DNA of 64,000 bases. It comes from Symbiodinium microadriaticum (Eukaryota > Sar > Dinophyceae > Suessiales > Symbiodiniaceae). Position 1 is the stretch's first letter. Each line of letters starts with the position of its first letter. The stretch covers positions 355,173 to 419,172 of the forward strand of contig LSRX01000252.1 of assembly GCA_001939145.1 (NCBI GenBank), in the 5' to 3' direction. Below, in pieces: positions 12,141 through 24,455 of this stretch. A program made the translations under genes and the position numbers. Under the pieces are notes generated by a model. The model was not told the DNA's origin. It worked only from the letters and a program-made list of their open reading frames with translations, and made no database searches.

Positions 12141-13134
12141 CGCGCGTGCGCGGTGGGGTCCAACGTGGTCTGCTCGGCTCCAGTGACACCATTCATCTTG
12201 CATGCACGAAGCACTGCCTGTTAGAGTATGTCGTGTGCGTGCGCCGCGTGCACGTGTGCGTGTGCATCATGAGTGTGCTGGTGCGGGTGAGCGCGTGGCG
12301 GGTGCATTTGTGTGTTCGTGCGCAGCAGCAAGTGGTGCCTGTGCGTAGGCTTGTGGGTGCGAGCAGGTGCGTGTGCTTGCGTCTGAGTCTGCACGTTGCG
12401 TGGTACCTATGTTTACATATATACCTAGCATGTTACATATTATTTCATTCCATGTACAGGCTTCGATTTCAAGTTTTGTGATGTGCGTTTTGTTAGTGAG
12501 CTGTTAGTGGGACATGAATATTCGGCCATTGTTTATTGGTTGGCAGGGGGCAGACGGCCCAAATGTCCATTTTCACGAAGTTTATGCCGACACTGGTATG
12601 TGCTGGCAGGCGGCGGCAGGCGATGCGATCGATGGCAAGGACAAGATCATCAAACCGACGAAGACGAAGACGAAGAAGGAAAAGAAGGATAAGACTGATG
12701 ATGCACCCAAGTCGTCTGCATCCAAGGCAAGCAAGAACAAAGTTGATGATGACAAAGCTCAGCCGAAGCTGATGGCCTTCATGCAGCAGCAGCAGCAGCA
12801 TGAGCGAGCCACGCACGTGCCCAGCAATGCTGCTGGGTCGCATTCCGAGATTCCGAGTCACCTTAGACCTTGAACCCGAACCCCTAAACTGTAAACCCCG
12901 AGCCGGTCTGCTGCGTTCACAACGGTGGCATGTGCACGAGTTCCTCCCGCGACGAGCTTGCACTGCATAACCTTACAATGCATGCCTGTGGCCGCTTGTT
13001 TCAGAGTGTGGTGCAGAGTGTGGTGAAATAGCCAGTTTTCATGTTGTTCGTTGTTGTCCTTATAAGCGGATGCGAATGCCAAGGTACAGGAGGAGTCATG
13101 GGAGACTGACGCGAAGAAGCGCAGATTCTTGTGA
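10569..13134 (+). CDS. Probable multi-exon gene: repeated Pro/Ala-rich cassettes and a Lys-rich C-terminal part
   Basis: Not recognised. The 5' part (10569-12136) consists of alternating short exons of two kinds: alpha (pattern DPxxAAxPLxETTGPxTASS) and beta (VxQAxExxEVPNVGCSAS), each preceded by AG-G acceptors. The 3' part contains an exon around 12547-12800 encoding a Lys/Asp-rich stretch (KIIKPTKTKTKKEKK) followed by MQQQQQHE, and a last exon at about 13066-13134 (ADANAKVQEESWETDAKK) ending TGA. The sequence is disordered, highly charged and without a domain I can name. The start codon is not identified, and joining the cassettes to the Lys-rich tail is an inference from orientation and proximity; they could be two genes. 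Confidence 0.42.
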
Positions 13135-14094
13135 GCTTCCACCGTTGTCACGGTTGCGGACCACAGGGTGTGGCGGGTGTGGGTCGGTGCTTGCAAAGTG
13201 CAAGCTGTCTTCAGGCAAGGTCTGCCGACAGGTGGGTTTGCAGAAGGGTTCACTGTTGGAAGCCAAAGCTGTGCAACCAATGCTACTGTCTACACAACTT
13301 CCAAACGAACCCAGCTCTCGGCGTGACGCTTGCGAGCTTCAACTTGTTGTGCTAACTTCTTTCAAGCTGCTGGTCAAAACTTGATCAGGGTTGCCGGGAG
13401 AGATGTCTTCAGAAGATATCCAGCCTGGCCACCTTCGACGGGGATTGTCATCCGTTCTTCTTTCTCACCAGCCAGAAATCAAGGCATCAAGCACGTGCCT
13501 GGGCCGACCGTCGGAGTCCAGGGTGAAAAAAACAGACGTGCCAAATCGGAGGCCGCATGCGTCTATGGTCAAGTCCAGTGGTCTTAAGTTGAGTCTGCAT
13601 TGGGTCTATTTCAGTCGGCTATGCGTTGGAGTTATAGCCATGGCTGTGACTTCATGTTTTAAGCTTCAAACTTGACAGCATCAAGTTGCTCACGCATACT
13701 GCAACTCAGTTGACTTCAGAAATTCCTTGTTGTTTAGCCGCTTCTGTTCCGTCGATGTCGCCGTCGACCAGTTACACAGGCGACCAAACCAGTGCTTTTA
13801 TACTCTCATCTTCCTTGGAGCCGTGCTATTGTTGCACTGTCCCATTCGTAAAACTGGGTTTTCCCGATTCACCAACAAGCGTTTTGATTTTCGTTTCCGG
13901 CCAAAAATTCGCTCAAAACGCTTCTGAGGCGCGCCAACCACCAAATACACGGTAAAACGCTTGTTGGGCCCCAAAACCCCTCTCCCATGAAAGTCCCTAC
14001 AACAGTACGTTGTCCTTCCGAGGGCCCTGGGGATTTGATTCAGGCTGTGGTTCGGCCCAGCACCTTCGGCGAGAAGCACTTGGGCATGGACTAC
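13135..14094 (+). other. Ambiguous tail of the plus block; possible Cys-rich exon
   Basis: A frame at 13131-13355 reads FHRCHGCGPQG and later CWKPKLCNQCYC, and one at 13409-13600 starts MSSEDIQPGHLRRG. Both lie on the coding strand of the block, but neither can be linked by frame-keeping splice sites to a gene. From about 13680 on I see no coding pattern. Confidence 0.25.
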
Positions 14095-14838
14095 TATACG
14101 GTTTAGGGTTTAGGGTTTAGGGTTTAGGGTTTTATGATTCAGGGTTTAGGGTTCAGGATTTGAGCTCCAGGATTTTAGGGTTGAGGGTTTAGGGTCACCT
14201 GAGCAGCTGTCAATGGAACAGAACCACTAGCAATCTCCGAACATCTTGGTATCCTGGCCTACCTCTCGCATCCTCGCGGGCACCCTGACCTTTATGGCCA
14301 TGGGAGTCTTAGCAATTCGGAACCCGGAATAGTAGCGTTCTTGCCACTATCAGCAACCCAAATAAGGTACCCTGGCTTTCTGAAACTCTCACATACCAAC
14401 ATGACCCGTATGTCCAAAGAGCTCAACACACTCGGCTTCATCGGCCTGCGCTCTCAATCCCTGTCCCTGCGCCGAAAGCCGTACTCAGGAGTTTGGGGTT
14501 TGGGCTTTACGATGTAGGATTTAGGGAGGGGGTAGGGTTTGCCTTAAAGGGAATACAGTTATGACTCACGGTTTAGGGCTTTTAGTGTCTGGGCTTTTGT
14601 ATAAGGCTTATATACACCCTCAGTACTTGGGTGGTCTTCCCGAGCCCGCCTGTTTGAGTTCAGTGACCCCGTCCCAGCAGACCACTGCGGGGCAAAAGCG
14701 TTTCCTGGGCCAGAAGTCCGCACGAGCCTGTTTGTGGTTTCGAAGATGGCAACATAGATACCTGCGGATTGTACTATAATCATTGGAAAGACAACTAAGT
14801 AGTAATAACAGTAATAAATATATAGACATACATACATG

Positions 14839-14912
14839 CATGCATGCATGCATGCATGCATGCATGCACACATATCTGTAACCAAGTACATATATATATA
14901 TATATATACACA
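14839..14912. repeat. ATGC and AT microsatellites
   Basis: A run of (CATG)n at 14839-14869, which is self-complementary, followed by (TA)n at 14891-14908. Confidence 0.9.
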
Positions 14913-16027
14913 TACATATACACACACCCACTGCCTACGATCACCCTGCAAACCACAGCGCTCTAGTCTGAAGCGGTGAAGATGCAACAGGGTAGATCTC
15001 CCATACTAGGATTTAGAATTTAGGGTGCAGGGCAATATGCCACATGCATTCCTTTGGTTTAAGCGCAAAAAAAACCTTTGATTTTTTGTCCGAACTAGTT
15101 TAGCTAACCACTCGAAACCCTCGACTAGACTCTCTGAACCCTCAATCCTAGACTCCTAGACCATCATATAGAACCCCTGTAGAACCCGATACAACTTTAT
15201 ATAAACATCCGCATAAAACCCTGTCAAGATCTGTAGAGCCTTCAGTCCTGTCTCAACCATACTTAGCGCGGAACACTGCAACCCGCCAGTCCCGAGATCG
15301 AGGTGGAACCCTCCCAACCGTGAACCGCTTACGAGACAGTCGAAATGGTAGTGCACATCCTGAGCTGGCATTCAACCCTCAACTAAACCCCAGACCAACG
15401 CGTGAAATTGCAAGCCCTCACTCCCACAGTTCTAGATGTTCTACTGCAGTACCAAACTTGATGTATAGGCCATCACAACAGACGGTCATGACTCACAGAC
15501 ACTTCCAATTCAAGGTTCAAGCGGCTAAAGATTCTACAGGTCTGATAAACTCACCGAGCTGCGCATCGCGGGATGAGCCCGCTATCAGAATCAACGGTAC
15601 ATGTGCACGCCAGCAGCGCTTGCCGGCAGTACTTCGGACATGTCAGAGGGTGCGCCTTAAACTTCCTGAGTGGGATTCAAACTGCTGCATGCAATCTCAA
15701 CCGGCTTACATATTTTTGAATCAGAACGTAATCGGCGATATCTGCACGACACACGAAAAAAAGACCCACAACCGGAGGAAGCACTGCATCTTGAGCTTTC
15801 AGTGGACGCTATATGGCGCCCCTCATTCAACCCACTTCATGTCTGAGTCTTGACATCTTCGGCAAACAAGACTGGGTTGTGGACTTAGGATAACTTGGGA
15901 TTCGTGTCCGTTCGGGGGTTGATAGGGCTTAAGGTTGGCGAAGCCTGTGGATCTGATCTGCCGGTAAACTTTAGGGTGTAGGCGTCCGGCTTTAGGAGTT
16001 TAGGGTTAGTGGATCAGGCATTGAGGC

Positions 16028-16117
16028 CCTACCTGGACCCCAAAAGTATGTAGAATAATAGCCTTTTATGGGTTTTGGGCCATTATTTTACCTACTTTTG
16101 GGGGTTTAGGTAGGGTT
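16028..16117. mobile_element. Foldback element family 1, copy 1
   Basis: About 90-bp imperfect palindrome. The left arm begins CCCTACCTGGACCCCAAAAG and the right arm is its near complement, ending CTTTTGGGGGTTTAGGTAGGG; loop about 13 bases. Related copies lie at 22128-22218 and 24365-24455. MITE-like: terminal inverted repeats, no coding capacity. Confidence 0.78.
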
Positions 16118-16904
16118 TAAATGTTCATAAGTTTCCGGCCTCAGGGCATCTGTGGGATTTGCAGCTTTGCTAGCTTGAGCCGAAAGAGGAATCAGCAGAA
16201 TGGTGCTCAACATGCTCAACCTTAACCCCTGGCAACTAGGTGCGGTCATCCCATATAACCTGAACCCGTAACCCTAAGCCCTAAACCCTAAGCTGCCCTA
16301 AACCCTATGAGCCTGCCGGCATGAGATTGCAGGCCGCTATGCGGCTTTGGGGGGCAAGCCCGGGAGAGCTGAATCTGGGCTACATTGGAGATCCAAAGAG
16401 CCTACAGCCAAATAATAGCGCATGGGCGTTGAGAAGCAGCAAAGGGGTTTTGGGATGTGACAGACTATATTTTTAAAAGGAATCCCAAGGAATAGTATAG
16501 ATAGGTTTATATTCAGGCCCACTTATTGCTGCAAGCACCGAAGGCCCCGTGAAAATGAGAGCTACCGCCCTCGCTGGAACCTAACCACACCTTCGAAACT
16601 ACCAGCGAGTGCCCGAAACTGCACGTGCGACAAGTCTGAACACAAGCCTCCAAGAAAGGAAAAAGCGTCTCAACAACCATAAAAGCCGCAGCCACCAAAC
16701 GGTAGGAATGACCTGACAATCCTCGCGTTTTTGCTGGCGCTGCGATGCTGTCCCCAGTCGAAGTTATGCCCAGAGAGCTTTCAAAGTGACCTCGAAGGTT
16801 GGCATAGACGGGTGTTAATTTCATCATCGTCATGATGACAGGCGCCAATCTTGTGACTGGCTTCGTCGGCCGTGCTATCGAATCATAGCCAATGTCGTTG
16901 TCGC

Positions 16905-16936
<32 letters not shown>

Positions 16937-16950
16937 CCATCATCAATCAT
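16905..16950. repeat. (ATC)n microsatellite
   Basis: About 14 near-perfect CAT/ATC triplets. Confidence 0.95.
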
Positions 16951-18158
16951 GACTACAAGCATGGTAGCTTCAACCTCGGCTGACCTATGGGTGTAGATAC
17001 CTATGCGGGAACTCCTGAGCTATCAGGCTTGCGGGCACGGGGTTGTGGGGTTCGTTCGAACATACTTATCTGCTTGGCTCTTAGCGAGGAAGCAGGTGCT
17101 TGAGTTCCTCAGCCTTCCGGTAAAGGGCTCGTGTGGGGGGCGGGGGTGTAATCCATCTGTTCAACTAATTACTTACTTCCCTACCGAAATTCTCGGAGCA
17201 TTAAATGCGCAGACTAGTGTTCCTCAGAGGCACAGATAAGAAGATGATCTAGTCTCGACTGTCTTAAACGCCAACCCCTACACCCCAAACCCCAAACCAA
17301 AAAAAACATGGTGACAAGTTCCAAACTCCGCCACGAGGCTGAGCTGCGCCGTTTTTCGGGACAGCTCTGCATGCAAGGCGGCCAACCTCGGAAGAGGAGT
17401 GAAGCCTGAGATGTTTAGGGTAAGGTTTAGGGCTTAGGGCTTGTGTTTTCACCCAACTGTTTTCACCCAACTGTCTTCGACAAGAAGCTCCGTTGCAGAT
17501 AAACCCTAAACCCTAAACCCTAAATTTCAGAGCAGGTGCGTCTCGATGTTTGGCGTGCTCGGGGGCCCGGATGAACGTAGGTGTATACGGAGAGATCCGA
17601 AGGTTTCTTGCCCCGAGTTTCTGAAATATGCATGATTAAACTTAAGGGTTTAGGGCTGTTAAGGGTGTACGGTTTAGGGCTTAGGGGTTTTTCTTCAAAA
17701 GGCCAGCAGCATGAAGGGGATGGAGGAGCAGAAATTGCTGCAGAAGCAGGAAAAGCCCTGCTGTGGCGGTGGTTTTGATCCGATGCCCCATGGCCCTGAA
17801 ACCCTACCACCCTCTGAAACCTCAAGCCCTAAATCGACTTTAAGTCCGAAACCTGAAGCCAAACTACACCATAAACCCGAAATCCCAACATCCTAAGCCC
17901 TAAAATTCCTAATAAAGCTCCAAGCTGTAGTCACAACTCCCAAAAACACAGACAAAACCCTAAAACACACTAAACCCTAAACCCTAACCCCTGAGCCCTA
18001 AGCCCTACAAGGCTCTGAAACCCAGTAGACTCTCAGACCCTACAGTCCCTGGTTCCCGGTTTGGGGTTTAGGGTTTCGGGTTTCGGGTTTTAGGGTTTAG
18101 GGTTTAGGGTTTAGAGTTTATTAGTAATTTATTAGGGTTTAGGGTTTTAGGGTTTAGG

Positions 18159-18276
18159 GGTCCCTGGTTCCCAGTAGGGAATGGGGGGAATGCATCCCTT
18201 ATGATAGTCCCGTAAAGTCTGCCCATAGTCGTCCTAACAGCACATTCCCCTCATTCCCTACTAAGAACCAGTCACC
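18159..18276. mobile_element. Foldback element, single copy
   Basis: Inverted arms CTGGTTCCCAGTAGGGAATG and CATTCCCTACTAAGAACCAG enclose about 70 bp. Flanked on both sides by TTTAGGG-type repeats. Confidence 0.7.
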
Positions 18277-19961
18277 CCTAGACCCTAAAACCCTAACCCC
18301 CCTCCCCCTCGAAACCGGAAAACCCCAAACCCCAAACCCTTAAACCCTAGGCCCTAAACCCTAAAACCCTAAACCCTAAACCCCCCCCTAAACCGGAAAT
18401 CCTGAAGCCCTAAACCCTAATAAACCCTAATAAACCCGAATAAACCCTAAACCGGAAAGCCCCACTTCGAGGCTCAGCTCTGGACTCTTGGCCCCAGGTC
18501 TCCCCCTGCCTGGGTAGAGCTTTTAAGGCTTTAGGGTTCGGGGCTTTGGGGTTCAGGGCTTTAGGGTTTAAGGGGTTTTGGGGTTTTGGGGTTTAAGGGG
18601 TTTTGGGGTCTTGGTGTTTAGGGTTTAAGGGGTTTTGGTGTTCAGGGTTTAGGGTTTATAGGGTTCGGGGGGTTGGGGTTCAGGGCTTTAGGGTTCAGGG
18701 CTTTCGGGTTTACAAGGTTCAGGGGTTAAGGCTTTGCGGTTCAGGGCTTAAGGCTTTAGCTAAACCCTAAACCCTAAACCCTAAACCAGGGTTCAGTGGC
18801 TTAGGGGTTCAGGCTTTAAGGGTTTAGGGCTTGAGCTGTGGGGGCTTAAGGCTGTTGGGACCCCTTGGGCTTTAGGACGGTGGGTTTAGGGTTTAGGGTT
18901 TAGGGTTTGGGGTTTAGGGTTTAGGATTTAGGGTTTAGGGGTTTAGGGTTGCTTTTCGGGGCTTGGGCGTGCAGGGCAAGACCTTGCTCTCCGCTTTGGG
19001 AGCTGGGCCCTTTGCGAAAGGATCTGAAAGAAGGTTTCAGATTCTATCAGGGCTGAGTTCGGAGATAACCAGTAACCAGATTGAAGCCGTGTTCAGGTTC
19101 CAAGGTGCAGTAAATTTTGCTGGGGTATGCGGATCCTAGCCAGTGACGATACTACAACTTAGCATAGTACAATGCTATATAGTAACATCGTATCATAACA
19201 GAGTATCATACTATGCCAGTGATGTGAGATGAGTATCGGGTTTAGAGCCTTCTGGCTTTATGGGGTTTCGGTGTTTCGGGTTTAAGGTTTCAGGGTTTAT
19301 AGGGTTAGCTTCAGGATTCATAATGCATATGTATAGGGCCTAGGAGGCCGAACCGTAGCACTCTTCATCCTGCGGGTTGTACCAGGGAACCATGTGCTGT
19401 TGTCTGGAAGACGGTTTGGGGTTTGGGGTTTAGGGTTTTAGGGTTTAGGGTTTAGGGTTTAGGGTTACTAAGGCTATGACTCTTATGATTGGCGCTGGTG
19501 CTCAGGGTGTTCCTGCCGTAGGTTCTTCAATCCCTACATTCGGGCAGACAGGGGCTCATCGCGACGTGCCTTAAACCAAAGCCTAAACCCTAAACCCTAA
19601 AACCCTAAAACCGTAAACCCTGAACACTAAAATCCTACACCCTAAACCCTGAGACCCTAAGACCCTAAACCATAGGCCCAACTCTGACACCTCCGTCCTG
19701 CATAGCTTCCGAAGTCCCCCGACGGATATGAGGACTCCTCGAACGCTCCGTTCAAATTAGAACCTCTTCATACGACCTCTGCCTCCCCGAAATTGCTAGA
19801 CCTACGCACATGACTCATGTTGCGGCTGTTATGATTAATTGGTTTGCACATCCTTATTCCATGTGCCTGGCCTTTTCAGCAGCTCTTTCTCGATCACGAC
19901 CCGTTTTCTGTCCATCTCCTGCGGCTAAGCCACACGTTCAAATCCCCAGGCCTTTGGCTTG

Positions 19962-20071
19962 CTTGGAGGTTCATCGGCAGCTATAAGTGGGGTTACAAAT
20001 AGGGCAACTGCATTTATAACCCATATTAGGGGACTGATAACCCTTTTTATAACTACCCATGAACCTCCAAG
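19962..20071. mobile_element. Foldback element family 3, copy 1
   Basis: Arms CTTGGAGGTTCATCGGCAGC and TACCCATGAACCTCCAAG flank a core with TATAAGTGGGGTTAC and AACCCATATTAGGGGAC. A clear second copy lies at 55178-55276; right-arm fragments occur near 27010 and 62435. Confidence 0.75.
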
Positions 20072-20466
20072 TACCTCAAAAGTTTGATCGTCGTGCGGAG
20101 GATGTTGGCTCTGTGGCTTAAGCTTAGGTCAGTCTGTGAGTTCTAATAATGTAGGAACCTGATTAAGAAACCCTGGTCAAGAAATCCAAAACATTAGGAT
20201 CCAGATAAAGAGCCCCAGCTCACATATTGAATTCTGTTTGGGGGTCTAAGGTTTGCGGTTGAGGGGCTTAGGGTTTAGGTTTGGGGTTTGGGGTCGGTGA
20301 AATCCTCGTACCGCAACTGCGCCGCCACCATTGCCTGCACACTTTAGTGAGGCTTTCCACGAGTCGTTGTCCCAAAAGCGCTGCACTGAAAGAGCCGTGG
20401 GCAAATTGCACTTACAGTCGTGACACTGGCAGCGACATGTATCAGGGATAGCTACAAGGCCAAATT

Positions 20467-20549
20467 ATCCCTAACCCCCCAGGTAATTACTATATAGGGT
20501 ACTAGAGCCTCTAGGGCCCTATATAGTAGGTACTTGGGGGTTAGGGTAT
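20467..20549. mobile_element. Compact foldback element
   Basis: An 83-bp, nearly complete palindrome: ATCCCTAACCCCCCAGGTAA...TATAGGG at left and CCCTATATAGTAGGTACTTG...GGGTTAGGGTAT at right, with almost no loop. Confidence 0.75.
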
Positions 20550-22127
20550 GATCACATCTCTCTCACCATGGTGCAGCTTCGGGGACAACCCATGTCATTC
20601 CTGGGTGCATTGACCGTCACATGGATTTTGTGCCAGGGCACTGCGGGTACTTCTAGTGGGTTTCACAGAGCTTAGTGTCGTGGCCTAAGGTCAAAACATG
20701 TTAGTATCAAGACCTGCAAACACGAAAAATGCTTCCTCCGGTGGCTAAATGTACTATCGCTTCGAATCGCACCATCCTGCTACAACCAAAACCCTTTGAC
20801 ATAAGAATTGCTGCTGCCATTTTACGCATTGGATAGGTCTAGCTACGACAGCTACGTTTTGCTCGAAGCTCCACGTTCTCACAGCCCTCAATGTCGAGCT
20901 GATTCACTGATTGCAAACCCTAAACCCTAAACCCTGTAAACCCTAAGCCTCAAACCCTAAACCCTGAACCCAAATTGTACAGAGACTCTCTTCTGGCTCA
21001 AACCCACTTCGGCCTTGATTTGAGGTCTCAGGTTTTGAAATTTAGGGTTTAGGCTCCGGGGCTTCAGGGTTTTCGAGTTTGGTTGGAGCCTTTAGGGGTT
21101 TAGGGCCTTTAGGGTTTTACGGTTTGGGGCCTTTAGAGTGTTGGGGTTTAGGGCTTTGAGGTTTCGGTCAACAAACCTGACTCGAAGAGCTTTGGGCTCA
21201 CCCAATATGGACGGCCTTTGTAGCTTCCTCGAGCAAGTCTGTGCCTCAGGCTTTCTTTACGGGTTACAAGGGTTTAGGGCCGTTTGGGGTTTAGGGTTTA
21301 GATCACATCCAAAGAGCTGGTGCTACTTAGGCCGGCAGGGTCACTACTCGTCGGCTGTTTCTCTTGCAGCATCTCTTTTGAAATTCATTTTGCTGGATGG
21401 TACACCGTAGGAAAGCGGAACTCAACGTGCTGGGAAACACATGCTCGTTGCCAGTTTCTCCCTGAAAACAGTCTTGGTGGAACTACAACGGTCAGTGTGG
21501 TTCACATGAGTTTTTGTTGTCCGATACATGCACCGGATGTGTTCCAAAACGACAGTACTGCCCGTTTCGTTGTTTCTTTTGAGGCAGTGGGCTGCTAGCT
21601 AACACCAGCATGCATGTTCCTGCTGCATGCCAGGATTCCAGTGCCCTCCTGTCCCAACCGCAAAAGCAGAATCAAGAACACACCGTGCTTTTGATTCGAC
21701 GACGACGATCGCGACGATGACCTCACCGCGGCTGCTATTTGCGTCTGCGGTTGCTGCTACTAAGACAACCTCGACCACTGCCACTACTGTTGCTTCCGCT
21801 ATCACCACCCCTGCAAGGCATGCCACTGTCAGTCACTACCACCACCGCCACCACTGCTGCTACTAGTACGACCACCAGTAACTAGTACGACTCTTCCTCC
21901 TCCTTCGCCACTGCCTCCTCCAACGACTGCCAGCCAGTACTACTACTACTACTGCTACCACGACCGCCACCACGACAGTCCTACTAACCCGTGACGAATG
22001 GCAGCTGCATGTTCAAAGAGTCGGACAGAATTCTCGCCTGCGATTTCGTGTGCAAACTAACAGCGGAGGCATTCGCTTTCTTGACATTCTGAGCCTGGGA
22101 ATCCGAACCTCGAATCGTAATCCTAAA

Positions 22128-22218
22128 CCCTACCTGGACCCCAAAAGTATGTAGAATAGTAGCCCTTTTCTGGGTTTTGGGCCATGATTTTCCCTACTTT
22201 TCGGGGGTTTAGGTAAGG
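22128..22218. mobile_element. Foldback element family 1, copy 2
   Basis: Same arms as at 16028 (CCCTACCTGGACCCCAAAAG; right arm CTTTTCGGGGGTTTAGGTA) with a few substitutions, so it is an independent diverged copy. Confidence 0.78.
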
Positions 22219-22460
22219 CCTAACTCCTCCGTCCTTTGAGCCCAGGTCGTGCCCCAGCGGCTCGCTGTTTCTTGGGCTTGTGGTGCCGATGGCCGTCGTG
22301 GCTTCCTGGCTTCACCGCGTCGGCTTTGAGGCTTGCGCGGCAATGGGTAGTGCCAAGGATTCCATAAGGCTTTCCCTTTAAAAAACCACTCTGTGTATGC
22401 CTGCATAAACAAATAAACGAATGAATGTACAAAAAATGTAGAGATACATACAGATACATG

Positions 22461-23007
22461 TATAACATATATATATATATATACATATACATACATACAT
22501 ACATACATACATACATACATACATACATACATACATACATACATACATACATACACACANNNNNNNNNNNNNNNNNNNNNNNNNNNNNNNNNNNNNNNNN
22601 NNNNNNNNNNNNNNNNNNNNNNNNNNNNNNNNNNNNNNNNNNNNNNNNNNNNNNNNNNNNNNNNNNNNNNNNNNNNNNNNNNNNNNNNNNNNNNNNNNNN
22701 NNNNNNNNNNNNNNNNNNNNNNNNNNNNNNNNNNNNNNNNNNNNNNNNNNNNNNNNNNNNNNNNNNNNNNNNNNNNNNNNNNNNNNNNNNNNNNNNNNNN
22801 NNNNNNNNNNNNNNNNNNNNNNNNNNNNNNNNNNNNNNNNNNNNNNNNNNNNNNNNNNNNNNNNNNNNNNNNNNNNNNNNNNNNNNNNNNNNNNNNNNNN
22901 NNNNNNNNNNNNNNNNNNNNNNNNNNNNNNNNNNNNNNNNNNNNNNNNNNNNNNNNNNNNNNNNNNNNNNNNNNNNNNNNNNNNNNNNNNNNNNNNNNNN
23001 NNNNNNN

Positions 23008-23040
<33 letters not shown>
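22461..23040. repeat. TA/CATA microsatellite interrupted by an assembly gap
   Basis: (TA)n then about 16 copies of CATA up to 22559, an unknown stretch (N) at 22560-23007, then (TA)n to about 23038. The gap sits inside simple sequence, so its true length is unknown. Confidence 0.95.
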
Positions 23041-23051
<11 letters not shown>

Positions 23052-23397
23052 CGTATACATATACTTATCTGAGAGGGAGCAAAGGCCTGTTGCTGTTGAG
23101 AAGCATCTTTGGCGCGTTACTTGCCACCTAGGACCTTGTTGTAGCAACAGCGTAGCAGCAGCGCGCAGAGGTGGCAATAGCAGCAGTTGTGGCGGCAGCA
23201 GGAAGAGCAGTAATTTTCGTCGTCGCAGAAGTGTGGAGTGGGAGTGGCAGCAGTGGTGGTGGCAGTAGTAGTTGTTGTTGAGCGTCACTCTTAAGAGTCT
23301 GCTTCATGGCCAGTCTCCCGCGAGCTGTGCAGGTGGCTACTTCAAAGAGGTTGCGGCCGCTATCACCTGCACAGCCCCACAGAGATGAAAGCAGCAG

Positions 23398-23399
23398 TG

Positions 23400-23461
<62 letters not shown>

Positions 23462-23488
23462 CCTAGTAGTAGTAGCAGTAGTAGAAGA

Positions 23489-23559
<71 letters not shown>

Positions 23560-23640
23560 CAGTAGTAGTAGTAGTAGTAGAAGAAGTAGTAGTAGTAGCG
23601 GTAGTGGTAGTGGTAATAGTAGCAGCAGCAGTGTTAGTTG
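23398..23640. repeat. (AGT)n trinucleotide array
   Basis: About 75 AGT-type triplets with interruptions (AGC, AGA, GGT). It gives long Ser, Val or Thr/Ile homopolymer frames on both strands, which are not genes. Confidence 0.95.
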
Positions 23641-24128
23641 TTATTACTACTATGAACTGGTAGTGCAATGTGCAGCAGCAACAGCAGCAGCATAAGAGCT
23701 AGTGCGAAAGCACAACCCATTTCTCAGCCTCGGTGACGCTGCCCGCTGCATCTGGTCAATCTCAGCGAGGAGCTCCAGAGCCTGCTGTGTCCTGAAAGTT
23801 TGGGGTTTTAGGGTTTGGGGGTTTAGGGTTTTAGGGTTTTAGGGTTTTTGGGTTTTTGGGTTTTTTTGGGTTTAGGGTTGTGCAGGATTAGGGCTTTGGA
23901 GCTTTAGGGGTTTTGGGCTCAGAGTTGCAGAGGTTTTAGGTTCAGGGGCTCGGGGCTTAACGGTTTAGGACCTCAGGGGTTTAATGGCTTCAGGTTTCGG
24001 GGTTGACGGGTCGGGGTTTAGGGCTTTGTAAGATCAATGGTCGGCTAAGCCAGCGGCCTTAGGAGGACGACATCCAGCATGGCTGCCATTTTATAACACT
24101 ACAAGAGAACTTGACATAGAATAAACAT

Positions 24129-24235
24129 AATATAGGGGTCTTAATCATTAGAATAGGGTTTTGGGGCCCATTATACTATACTTATAATCAGGAACCCCCA
24201 AAATAATATAGGTGATTATTGAGGCCCCTATATTA
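24129..24235. mobile_element. Foldback element family 4, copy 1
   Basis: Arms AATATAGGGGTCTTAATCAT and ATTATTGAGGCCCCTATATT flank a core with AGAATAGGGTTTTGGGGCCC and GGAACCCCCAAAATA. The second copy is at 54439-54539; a half-related core lies near 63650-63715. Confidence 0.75.
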
Positions 24236-24364
24236 AATGGATTACTTAAGCCCTTAACCCTAAACCCTCGTTTTCCATGGGACCCCATCCGTCGTCAGCG
24301 TAAGAGGCTCCTGACTCCTAGAGCTCTCCCGAAATACTTCGGGTCTGGGATTTAGGATTTAAGG

Positions 24365-24455
24365 TTTACATGGACCCCAAAAGTATGTAGAATAATAGCC
24401 TTTTATGGGTTTTGGGCCATTATTTTACCTACTTTTGGGGGCTTAGGTAGGGTTT
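24365..24455. mobile_element. Foldback element family 1, copy 3
   Basis: Core identical in layout to the copy at 16028, including GCCTTTTATGGGTTTTGGGC; the left arm starts TTTACATGGACCCC rather than CCCTACCTGG. Confidence 0.78.

Noticed and set aside
14095-14135. Chromosome end (telomere)
   Set aside because: TTTAGGG runs are short, degenerate, in both orientations and followed by genes on both sides.
15320-15853. 177-codon plus-strand frame in the TTTAGGG domain
   Set aside because: No recognisable motif, no splice partners and ordinary random-like composition; a frame of this length can occur by chance in a window this size.
22209-23288. Long open frames across the N gap near 22.56-23.0 kb
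   Set aside because: They consist of unknown bases flanked by TA/CATA simple repeats.
23306-23695. Ser-, Val- or Thr-rich frames at the AGT array
   Set aside because: Homopolymer translation of a microsatellite, open on several frames at once.
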